From assembly GCA_016930595.1 (NCBI GenBank), contig JAFGGJ010000030.1, forward strand, positions 1 to 64,000: a stretch of 64,000 nt of DNA, in the 5' to 3' direction. The stretch comes from Planctomycetota bacterium. Its GTDB lineage: Bacteria > Planctomycetota > SZUA-567 > JAFGGJ01. Position numbers and translations under genes: made by a program. Shown here piece after piece: positions 57,389-64,000 of this stretch (its first letter is position 1; every line of letters starts with the position of its first letter). The notes under the pieces were generated by a model. It was not told where the DNA came from. It worked only from the letters and a program-made list of their open reading frames with translations, and ran no database searches.

Positions 57389-57970
57389 TCAATACCCCGC
57401 GATCACCCACCCCGACGCCGGGTCCTGGCAGTCGGGCAGGTAGTCGAACGGCTTCATCCCGGCGGCGTCCTTTTCGTACACCGTTCCGTCCGCGCCGATG
57501 ACGAAAGCCTTCCTGCCCGTCTTCCCGTAGACCGCAGGATAGGCCAGCAGGCCGCAGTCGCCCACGTAGCCGGGCGAACCGGTCTCGTTGATGCCGAAAT
57601 CCACGTTCTCCCCGTCCTTCACGTAGCCTTTCAGGTCGTGGAACAGGTACCCGTACTTCGCCACCGGCGCCGCCCCCTGCGCACCGTCGTCGTCCGCATT
57701 GGCCAGTTGCGCATCTATGAGCTGCAGCGGGGCGCCGCCGGCCTTGCCGTAGCAGAGCTCGTCCAGGTCGGCCGCGTATTCCAGGACGTTGTCCTGGTCG
57801 TGGTCGTTCCTGTGGAATATCGACTGTGCCGTCAGGTACACCTTCAGGCTCGCAATCGCCGCAGTCTCATTAGCGTTCATGCGGGCGGCCCCCATCCCCG
57901 CACAGGATATCACCAGGCACATCGTCACCGCCGCCGCCGTCGTTGCGGCGCCGTATGTCAAAGTCTTCAT
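57389..57970 (-). CDS. DUF2950-like secreted lipoprotein, tandem paralogue A
   Basis: The 193-residue protein has a signal peptide with a lipoprotein-like VISCAG site near residue 23. A domain follows with LKVYLTAQSIFHRNDHDQDNVLEYAADLDEL, YGYLFHDLKGYV, DCGLLAYPAVYGKTGRKAFVI and a C-terminal PDCQDPASGWV. This is a DUF2950-like pattern, also seen in planctomycetal pilin-associated proteins, but here a lipobox replaces the GFTLLE site. The DxDxDN stretch may bind calcium. The next gene is a close paralogue with a 55-base identical DNA block. GGGAGG precedes the ATG at 57970. Function unknown. Confidence 0.7.
   Translation of the reverse strand: MKTLTYGAATTAAAVTMCLVISCAGMGAARMNANETAAIASLKVYLTAQSIFHRNDHDQDNVLEYAADLDELCYGKAGGAPLQLIDAQLANADDDGAQGAAPVAKYGYLFHDLKGYVKDGENVDFGINETGSPGYVGDCGLLAYPAVYGKTGRKAFVIGADGTVYEKDAAGMKPFDYLPDCQDPASGWVIAGY
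57402..57456. repeat. 55-bp direct repeat, copy 1 (3' end of paralogue A)
   Basis: The 55 bases here are identical to 58052-58106. They encode the C-terminal KPFDYLPDCQDPASGWV segment of the two tandem paralogues. Perfect DNA identity including third positions suggests recent duplication or gene conversion of this part. Confidence 0.85.
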
Positions 57971-58038
57971 CTTCAGCCTCCCTTGTCCGCCCTGTGGGCG
58001 TGCTGTCCGTTCTCCAGGAACGGTTATTGATCTCAGGA

Positions 58039-58620
58039 TCACTGCTCCGACATCACCCACCCCGACGCCGGGTCCTGGCAGTCGGGCAGGTAGTCGAACG
58101 GCTTCACCCCCTCGGCGCTCTTCTCGTAGATCGTCCCCTCTATCCCGATAACGAACACTTTGCTCCCGGTCTTCCCGGGGATCTCCGGGTAGGCCAGCAG
58201 CCCGCACTCCACGATGTACCCCTTCGTCCCGTCGTCGCTCACCTCGAAATCCTCGTTCTTCCCGTCGCGGACGGCCCCCTTCAGATCGTGGAACAGGTAC
58301 CCGTTCTTCGCCGCCGGCGCCGCCCCCTGCCCGCCGTCGTCGTCGGCATTGGCCATGCTGAGGTCTATCAGCTTGATGGGAACGCCGTTCTGCTGAGTGT
58401 GATAGAGCTCCTTCATGTCAGCGGCGAACTCCCGCATCCCGTCTTCGTCCTGATCCATCCTCCGGAACGTGTTTTGCGCCGACAGGTAAATCTTCAGGCA
58501 GACCTTGGCCGAAGCCTCGTTCGCGCTTATCTTCGCCGTCCTCAGGTTGGTGCACGACGCCGCAGCCAGCACCGCCGCCGCGACCGTTGCCGATACCGCC
58601 ACGCCCGTGATTTTTTTCAT
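58039..58620 (-). CDS. DUF2950-like secreted lipoprotein, tandem paralogue B
   Basis: The 193-residue protein has a lipoprotein signal peptide (lipobox near AAASC, residue 23) and the same domain as its neighbour: LKIYLSAQNTFRRMDQDEDGMREFAADMKEL, NGYLFHDLKGAV, ECGLLAYPEIPGKTGSKVFVI and the shared C-terminus. The two proteins are the same length and differ mostly in the N-terminal half. GGAGG precedes the ATG at 58620. The pair are probably cotranscribed, with 68 bases between them. Function unknown. Confidence 0.7.
   Translation of the reverse strand: MKKITGVAVSATVAAAVLAAASCTNLRTAKISANEASAKVCLKIYLSAQNTFRRMDQDEDGMREFAADMKELYHTQQNGVPIKLIDLSMANADDDGGQGAAPAAKNGYLFHDLKGAVRDGKNEDFEVSDDGTKGYIVECGLLAYPEIPGKTGSKVFVIGIEGTIYEKSAEGVKPFDYLPDCQDPASGWVMSEQ
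58052..58106. repeat. 55-bp direct repeat, copy 2 (3' end of paralogue B)
   Basis: This copy is identical to 57402-57456, at a distance of 650 bases. Confidence 0.85.
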
Positions 58621-58816
58621 TTTCCGCCTCCGCTCCGTCCTTGGCCTTTTCCCTCTCTTCCACCGGGCCGTTCCGGCTCCGCCCATACTAGCGCCCGCGA
58701 CCGCCCGCGCAAGTGCCGTGCTCTCCGCCGCAGGACTTCAGACGGGGTGAAAGAAAGGGGCCGCCCGGAACCCCGCCCCGGGCGGCCCGCCTCCTGAATG
58801 CGCCGGCCGGATTGCC

Positions 58817-60349
58817 TTACAGCCCCAGGATCCGCATGACCTCCCCGATGTCCGTCTCGCCCTGCGCCGAGCGCCTTATCCCGTCCGCCGCTATCGTCGT
58901 CATCCCCTGGCTTATCGCCAGCCGGCGTATCTTGTCGACGCCCTCCCCGCGCCGCAGCGCCGCCCCGACCTCGGGCGTCACCTTCAGCACCTCCGAAATC
59001 AGCGTCCGGCCAACGTATCCCGTCTGCCCGCAGGCGGCGCAGCCCTTCGGTCTCTTGAAATTGTGCTCCATGCTGTCCCAGTCGAGCCCGCCGTTGCGCG
59101 CTATCTGCTCGGCCCCCATCAGCAGGTGCCTCTCCGTCCCGTCCTGGCTGCAGTGCGGGCAGAGCTTCCGCAGCAGCCGCTGCGCCACTACTATCCTCGT
59201 CGATTCCGCCGTGACGAACGGCGGGCTGCCGATCTCCACCATCCGGATAAGCGCCGCCGCCGCATCCTCGGTATGCAGCGTCGTGAACACCAGGTGCCCT
59301 GTCAGCGCCGCCTGCTGGCATATCATCAGCACCTCGTAGTCGCGGATTTCTCCCACCAGCAACACGTCGGGGTCCGACCGCAGGAACGCCCTCACGATGT
59401 ATTCGAACGGCGTCGATCCCCCGCCCGACGAACGCAGGTTCGTCTGTGTCACCCACGGCAGGTACACTTCGATCGGGTCTTCCACCGCCATGACCTTGAT
59501 CTCCGGACCCGCCAGCTCGTTTATGCAGGCGTACATCGACGTCGTCTTGCCGCACCCCGTCGGCCCCGTGAACACGATGATCCCGTCCGGGCTCCTGATG
59601 GCGTTCCGGATCGTCGCCATGTCGTGCTCGGCGTAAGGCATTTGCTGCAGCTTCAGCACCACTCGGTCCGGCGCTATCAGCCGGGCGGTTACGCACTCCC
59701 CCAGCGGCGCCGGCAGGAAATTCACCCGCAGGTCCACCGAACGGCCCTCCGCCGGCCCCCCCTCCTCTTTCAGACGCAGCAGTATCCGCCCGTCCTGAGG
59801 CTTCGCCTTCTCGTGCAGGTCAACCGCCGCCATCGACTTCCATCTCTCCACGATCGCCGGCAGAAACCTCCTGTCGAACTTCGCTCCCACGTGCAGCACG
59901 CCGTCTATCCGGTACCGGACCACCGATTCCACCTCTCCGTCCGGCCGCATGTGCGTCGTGATGTGGATGTCGCTCGCCCCCCAGGCTTCCGCCAGCCGTA
60001 TCATCATGTTCACGGCTTCGGTCACCCCGGGTGCCGTTCCCGTCTCCGCCTCCCGCCCGGTTATCTTCGCATGGCGATCGGCAAGCTCCTTCACGAGCGG
60101 GGCTATGCTGGCCGGCAGGGCGACCTTCGGGGCTTCCCCTTTCAGGAACCGCTCCACCGCCTCCCGCTCGAACCGCCACTGTCTGCCCACCTTCAGCCCC
60201 TTGATCTTGCCCGACCGCAGCCACCGGTAGAACGTGGCACGCGTCGTTTTCAGCATTGCTATCGCTTCGCCCATGCTGAGCAGGTCCCCTCCTCCCGGCG
60301 CCCCGCCTTTCCCGTCCGCTTTCTTCTGCTTCGCCTTTGTCGCAGCCAT
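58817..60349 (-). CDS. GspE/PilB-type secretion ATPase with N-terminal excisionase-like HTH
   Basis: The 510-residue protein begins with a low-complexity basic stretch. An excisionase-type HTH follows at about residues 24-75 (LSMGEAIAMLKTTRATFYRWLRSGKIKGLKVGRQWRF). The T2SSE ATPase core has Walker A GPTGCGKTTSMYACI, the Asp box region EDPIEVYLPWVTQTNL, Walker B PDVLLVGEIRD and the His box TGHLVFTTLHTEDA. A tetracysteine-type zinc motif is present (LCPHCSQDG, then CAACGQTGYVGRT). It would power pilus or type II secretion assembly. The ATG at 60349 has GGGAGG upstream. The pseudopilin operon lies 31 kb away. Confidence 0.88.
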   Translation of the reverse strand: MAATKAKQKKADGKGGAPGGGDLLSMGEAIAMLKTTRATFYRWLRSGKIKGLKVGRQWRFEREAVERFLKGEAPKVALPASIAPLVKELADRHAKITGREAETGTAPGVTEAVNMMIRLAEAWGASDIHITTHMRPDGEVESVVRYRIDGVLHVGAKFDRRFLPAIVERWKSMAAVDLHEKAKPQDGRILLRLKEEGGPAEGRSVDLRVNFLPAPLGECVTARLIAPDRVVLKLQQMPYAEHDMATIRNAIRSPDGIIVFTGPTGCGKTTSMYACINELAGPEIKVMAVEDPIEVYLPWVTQTNLRSSGGGSTPFEYIVRAFLRSDPDVLLVGEIRDYEVLMICQQAALTGHLVFTTLHTEDAAAALIRMVEIGSPPFVTAESTRIVVAQRLLRKLCPHCSQDGTERHLLMGAEQIARNGGLDWDSMEHNFKRPKGCAACGQTGYVGRTLISEVLKVTPEVGAALRRGEGVDKIRRLAISQGMTTIAADGIRRSAQGETDIGEVMRILGL

Positions 60350-60370
60350 TTCAGGCCTCCCTTCTCTTTC

Positions 60371-60406
60371 CGTATCATAATATATCATAGTGACTATGAT
60401 ACGCAA
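60371..60406 (-). promoter_or_regulatory. Promoter with three TATCATA boxes upstream of the secretion ATPase
   Basis: CGTATCATA (60371-60379) and TATGATACG (60395-60403) form a perfect 9-bp inverted repeat, and a further direct copy TATCATA lies at 60383-60389. On the minus strand TTGCGT (60401-60406) and TATATT (60379-60384) with 16-base spacing give a promoter overlapping the boxes. It looks like an operator that would block or recruit polymerase. The HTH of the downstream product is one candidate ligand. Confidence 0.55.
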
Positions 60407-60549
60407 CAACAATTTCAGGATTTTTTCCGTGCGCCGCCGGCTGAATCCACCTAACCTCTTTGTGGCCCAGGTGTTACGGCCACAAGAAAAATCCTGTTGC
60501 CGCGCGGTTCCTCTGTGCTATCATGACCTTTCGTGCAGGGAGGTGCTTC

Positions 60550-62322
60550 GTGTCCGATCTCTCCGGCTGGTCGATGCGTCCGATAAACGAATGGTCCGCC
60601 CACGACCCCTTCGGTCGCCTCAAACCCTCGGATGTTGCCTCCGCTTCTCCTGAAATAGCCGTCGCCGACGGCTTCGTTCATCTCACCGTGCCGCGCGGCG
60701 GCTACGCCTCCTTCCGGCTCCTCGTCTCCGGCTCGGGCGAATACCGCCTCTCGCCTTCCTGCCGCGCTCCTCTCGCCGTCGATATCTACCGCGCCTGGTA
60801 CCACAGAATGGCCGCTTCCGGCGACTTCCTCCCCGACGCCCTCCTTCCCCTCGCTCCCGGCGAACCCCTTCGGCTCCCCTCCCCTGACAACGCCGTCCCC
60901 GGCCAGTCCGTGCAGGAATTCTGGGTGGATATTTTTTCCCCCGTTTCGGCGCGTCCCGGAACCGTTTCCGCCCGGATTTCCCTCGAAACCGCCTCCTCCC
61001 GTCTCGAAATGCCCCTCTCCGTCGAAATTTCCCCCCTTTCCCTTCCCGAACGCCCCTGCATCGTCATGGACCACAACTCCTACGGCTGCCGCTGGATCCA
61101 TGCGTACTATCCGGAACTCTTTGAAAAACGCTCCGGCAAGTCCTTCTGGAAACGGACCATCGCCGTCCTGCACGACTACTACCGGCTCATCCACGAACAC
61201 CGCGGCCACTTCAGCAACCTCGGGTTCGGGCATTCCGGCTCTTCCGACCCCGTTTATGCCCCGCGGATCTCCGGCCGCGGCCGCGGGAAGCGCCTTGAAG
61301 ACTGGGAACTCTTCGACCTCCACTACGCGCCCCTGCTGGACGGCACCGCTTTCCGGAAGAAATCCCCCGGCATGCCTTCTCCCAGAATGCCCGCGGCTTC
61401 CGTCTGGGGCGTCTACACTCCCATCACGCCCGACTGGCCTGCCTCGTACCTCTGGTGGGGCGAAAAGGGATACGAAGAAGAATTCATGCGCTGCGTCGGC
61501 CAGTTCGATGAACATCTCCGCTCCCTCGGCCCGTCCTCCTCCACCGTCTGGTTCTTCTTCAACCACAAGAAACGCTACCGCTGGTTCGAATGGGACGGCG
61601 ACGAACCCAAGTACGCCGCGGATGACGCCTACCACCTGGAAATGGGCCGCCTCCTCCGGCGGACGGTCAAAGACTCCCCCGTGAAATGGCTCTACCGCAT
61701 GGACGCAAGCTGGCAGATGAAAAACGAATTCGAAAAACTCGCCGGATCCACCGACTTCTGGGTGTGCGGCGGCTTCGTCCGCTGGTACCCGCAGGAAGTC
61801 CGCAGCGTCCTGCAGCGCGGCGACACCGTCTGGTGGTACGGCGGCTGTCCTTCCATCGACAAGCCTTCGTCGGGGATCCTGGAAAACGTCTACAAAACCT
61901 GGGCGCGCGGCCTGCACGGTTTCTGCTCATGGCTGACCACCAGTCCCGGCCCCGATCCCTGGTTCGACTGCGACGGCGCCGCCACGGGCGTCGTCTACCC
62001 CGGTGCCCGTTTCGGCATCCAGGGGCCTCTCCCTTCCATACGCCTCAAGATCCAGCGCAACGGCATTCAGGACGTCGACCTCGTCAACCAGGCCGCCGCC
62101 GCCTCATCCTCCCTCGACGATGCCCGCCGCCGCCTCATCGACTCCGTCGGCATCGCCGTCTGGGAATCCCCCCCGTCCGCCGTCCTCCGGCTTCCCCCCG
62201 AAGACTGGGACAACCACAACCTGTCCACGGATATCGAGCCGGGCACGCTTCCGCTTTCCCCCGCCTCTCCGGACTGGTGGCAGACCGTCCGGCGGGCGGC
62301 CTTTGCCAGGGAGATCCCGTGA
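60550..62322 (+). CDS. DUF4091-like glycosidase-type protein
   Basis: The 590-residue protein begins with a beta-sandwich-like domain (residues 1-165), then a TIM-barrel-like region (VMDHNSYGCRWIHAYYPELF, WFFFNHKKRYRWFEWDGDEPKY) and a C-terminal DUF4091-type region (TDFWVCGGFVRWYPQEV, VWWYGGCPS, LHGFCSWLTTSPGPDPW). DUF4091 proteins occur in Planctomycetota, Lentisphaerae and Bacteroidota and are assumed to act on glycans. No signal peptide is seen. It starts at GTG with GGGAGG six bases upstream; the track start precedes this by 30 codons. The stop overlaps the next start as TGATG. Confidence 0.65.
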   Translation: MSDLSGWSMRPINEWSAHDPFGRLKPSDVASASPEIAVADGFVHLTVPRGGYASFRLLVSGSGEYRLSPSCRAPLAVDIYRAWYHRMAASGDFLPDALLPLAPGEPLRLPSPDNAVPGQSVQEFWVDIFSPVSARPGTVSARISLETASSRLEMPLSVEISPLSLPERPCIVMDHNSYGCRWIHAYYPELFEKRSGKSFWKRTIAVLHDYYRLIHEHRGHFSNLGFGHSGSSDPVYAPRISGRGRGKRLEDWELFDLHYAPLLDGTAFRKKSPGMPSPRMPAASVWGVYTPITPDWPASYLWWGEKGYEEEFMRCVGQFDEHLRSLGPSSSTVWFFFNHKKRYRWFEWDGDEPKYAADDAYHLEMGRLLRRTVKDSPVKWLYRMDASWQMKNEFEKLAGSTDFWVCGGFVRWYPQEVRSVLQRGDTVWWYGGCPSIDKPSSGILENVYKTWARGLHGFCSWLTTSPGPDPWFDCDGAATGVVYPGARFGIQGPLPSIRLKIQRNGIQDVDLVNQAAAASSSLDDARRRLIDSVGIAVWESPPSAVLRLPPEDWDNHNLSTDIEPGTLPLSPASPDWWQTVRRAAFAREIP

Positions 62323-62843
62323 TGACGCCTGAACGCATGCAGTCCGCCCTCCTCGACGCCGCACGCGTCGCTTCCGCCATGCTCGACGGCGAAGAAGCCT
62401 CCCTCGTCATCTCCCCGCGCGCCATGCGCTACATTGCCAGCCCCGACCCGCAGTTCCAGTTTCTTTCGGGCGACTACTACGACGTCGACCACGCAGTCTT
62501 CCTCCGCATGAAGAAACTCCTCCTCCGCCTCGAAACGCTCCTCCCCTTCGAATGCGCCGCCAAGCTCTGGGTTCCGGTCCGCGGCCTTCCCGGCCACGTG
62601 ACGCTCGCCGTACAGAACGGCGCTGTGAACCGTTACTGGAAATGGGCGCAGGAGAAACTCCCGGTCCCTCCCGAAATGGAAACCTGTTTCTCCGGCGGCG
62701 CGCCCGTCCTGGTGCCAGACGACGGCTCGGGGCTCATCACCGTGCTCGCACCGCTCGAAGACAGCCTCGGCGATGTCGTTGCCCTTGTGGAAATTACCGC
62801 CCGGACGCCGAAATCGCGGAAACGCGCTCCGGCGTGGAGTTGA
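62322..62843 (+). CDS. Hypothetical protein coupled to the DUF4091-like gene
   Basis: The 173-residue protein starts at the ATG in a GTGATG overlap with the preceding stop. It contains no signal peptide or membrane helix. The pattern of helices and strands (LDAARVASAMLDGEEASLVIS, then FECAAKLWVPVRGLPGHVTLAVQNG, LITVLAPLEDSLGDVVALVEI) is reminiscent of a small ligand-binding GAF-like fold, but I cannot assign it. It is listed in the track only as the tail of a shadow ORF. Confidence 0.6.
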   Translation: MTPERMQSALLDAARVASAMLDGEEASLVISPRAMRYIASPDPQFQFLSGDYYDVDHAVFLRMKKLLLRLETLLPFECAAKLWVPVRGLPGHVTLAVQNGAVNRYWKWAQEKLPVPPEMETCFSGGAPVLVPDDGSGLITVLAPLEDSLGDVVALVEITARTPKSRKRAPAWS

Positions 62844-62863
62844 ATCGTTGCAGGAGATCCCGC

Positions 62864-63895
62864 ATGAAGTACTGTGTATTCCTCGTCGCGGCAGGGCTCG
62901 CCCTCGTGGGCTGCACGCGCACCGCTGATGCGCCCTCCCCCCCGCTTTCCGGGCTCAGGCTGGCCGCCGTCTGGACCTGCAGGTCGCCCGGGTCCGACGT
63001 CGCCGCCGCCCACGAACTCGGCTTCAACGGCGTTATCTGGAACAACCCCGCCTGCGTCGAACCCTGCCACGGGCTGGGGATGAAGGCTTTCCGCATAGTC
63101 GAACCTCTCCGGCCGCGCGCCGGCGCACGCCTGCAGGAAATGCTTCAGGACGAAACGCTTCTCCCGGGGGCGGACCCTGCCGCCGGCATGGAAGAGCATC
63201 AGGCCGGCGGTGAACCGGCCGCCGGAAGGCGCGAAGTCCTCGAACGCAAACTCGTCTGTCCCCTCGACCCTTCCGCCGTCGACTATGCCGCCGGCGAAGC
63301 CGCCAGGGCCCTGCAGCAGGGCTATGACGGCATCGTCTGGGATTTTATCGGCTATCGCAACTATCACTCGTGCGAATGCGAAACCTGCCGTAAGGCCCTT
63401 GCCGAATTCATGCTGGCTCACCCCGGCATGTCGCGGGAAGACGCCAGCGGCGCCTTCTACCGCAAGCTCCTGGTGGACCTGTATGCCGTGCTGTACGACA
63501 AAGTCAAAGAGCTTGACGCCGACGCCGTCGTCCTAACGCATACGCACCCGGTTTTCCTGCCGGACCCGTTCCACGGGCTGGACGTCCGGGTGGACTGCTG
63601 CGCGATCACGGCGGCGTGGTTCTTCCGGCCGTTCTGGCCGATGGACAAAGTGCGCGAATACAGCGGCAGGATTGTCAAAGGCCCGTATGCGTACGGCGGC
63701 GCGGAAGGCATGCCGATGATAGGATACTACGCCGACGGCGACCTCAGCGCGCACATCAAAGACCCGGACCGGCTGCGGGACGAACTCGACGCCGTCAGGA
63801 ACGCCGGGGCGAAACACGTCATGATCTGCGAACTCGGCCACGTGCTCCGCACGCCGCCGGCGGCGGCCGTCATACGCGCCGCCTTCGGGCAGTAA
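62864..63895 (+). CDS. Glycosidase-like lipoprotein
   Basis: The 343-residue protein has a lipoprotein signal peptide (lipobox LVGC, cysteine near residue 17). A TIM-barrel-like domain follows (AAHELGFNGVIWNNP, GYDGIVWDFIGYRNYHSCECETCRKALAEF). The CECETC metal or disulfide motif and the following helix resemble the CRCEHC region of the 54448 product. Asp in WDFIG is a possible catalytic residue. It is probably surface- or periplasm-facing. AGGAG precedes the ATG at 62864; the track start 104 codons earlier lies in the preceding gene. The remaining 105 bases of the window are AT-rich with no gene. Confidence 0.62.
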   Translation: MKYCVFLVAAGLALVGCTRTADAPSPPLSGLRLAAVWTCRSPGSDVAAAHELGFNGVIWNNPACVEPCHGLGMKAFRIVEPLRPRAGARLQEMLQDETLLPGADPAAGMEEHQAGGEPAAGRREVLERKLVCPLDPSAVDYAAGEAARALQQGYDGIVWDFIGYRNYHSCECETCRKALAEFMLAHPGMSREDASGAFYRKLLVDLYAVLYDKVKELDADAVVLTHTHPVFLPDPFHGLDVRVDCCAITAAWFFRPFWPMDKVREYSGRIVKGPYAYGGAEGMPMIGYYADGDLSAHIKDPDRLRDELDAVRNAGAKHVMICELGHVLRTPPAAAVIRAAFGQ

Positions 63896-64000
63896 TACCA
63901 ATTAAGGGCAATTATGAATTAAGTATTGTGTCCCCTTATTTCCGTTACGTTGATGTCACCCTCTTGAACCGCTCCGCAGCACAGTATATTCCCCGGCCAC

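Noticed and set aside
60235-60250. TGGCAC that might be a sigma54 -24 element
   Set aside because: No TTGC follows at the required distance, and the site is inside the secretion ATPase gene. The same was true of other TGGCAC occurrences checked.
63896-64000. Possible mobile-element remnant at the AT-rich right edge
   Set aside because: AATTAAG occurs twice, but no terminal repeat pair or transposase sequence is visible before the window ends.

Overview
The window is a high-GC bacterial chromosome segment with 55 protein-coding genes that I can support (one of them apparently frameshifted), no tRNA, rRNA, CRISPR array or insertion sequence, and short intergenic gaps. Lipobox signal peptides, beta-barrel proteins, a DUF481 protein, a TonB-type protein, an LpxH-like phosphoesterase and a GyrB with the long TOPRIM insertion point to a Gram-negative envelope. 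Hanks-type kinases, an FHA-sigma54 activator, three sugar-phosphate isomerase/epimerase TIM barrels, a Gfo/Idh/MocA dehydrogenase and divergent glycoside-hydrolase-like proteins are typical of uncultured Planctomycetota and neighbouring PVC or Hydrogenedentota lineages. The divergent quinolone-region of GyrA fits that too. The taxonomic assignment is inference.

Layout. 0-4 kb: DUF481 protein, PLP aminotransferase, TonB-like protein, esterase. 4-11 kb: an HTH-receiver regulator and a Gld-like ABC exporter operon (ATPase, permease, GldG-like, DUF4340). 11-17.9 kb: a candidate structured RNA with a terminator, a TauE/DUF1634-like pair, an ankyrin lipoprotein, a GH10 xylanase, a DUF1846 protein and a MATE transporter. 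17.9-24.8 kb: dnaN-dciA(DUF721)-gyrB-gyrA behind a near-consensus sigma70 promoter. 24.8-28.2 kb: a four-gene pseudopilin operon with a sigma54 promoter and upstream inverted repeats. 28.3-39.4 kb: two sugar isomerases, a secreted hydrolase, a moxR-TPR operon, and a kinase, dehydrogenase and lipoprotein run. 39.4-47.3 kb: two related lipid-anchored beta-barrels, DUF4126 with a frameshifted lipoprotein, an esterase lipoprotein, Nudix, a third isomerase and a DHH phosphoesterase. 47.3-54.3 kb: one tightly overlapping minus-strand operon (HIT, dGTPase, Nth, FHA-sigma54 activator, Ser/Thr kinase, DUF2752, STAS-like, LpxH-like). 54.4-63.9 kb: glycosidase-like genes, an ankyrin protein, two tandem paralogous lipoproteins and a GspE/PilB-type ATPase carrying an N-terminal excisionase-like HTH.

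How the parts may connect. The pseudopilin operon has a -24/-12 promoter and tandem GTGTTAC/GTAACAC repeats of the kind bound by enhancer-binding proteins. The window also encodes an FHA-domain sigma54 activator overlapping a Ser/Thr kinase gene, and a separate GspE-type ATPase whose own promoter region holds three copies of TATCATA. A kinase-to-FHA-activator-to-pseudopilin circuit is therefore a testable hypothesis. It is not shown by the sequence alone.

Base composition: the plus strand is strongly G-rich on the left and C-rich on the right whichever way the genes point. This suggests that replication polarity changes inside the window, roughly between 36 and 46 kb, where one weakly dif-like site occurs.
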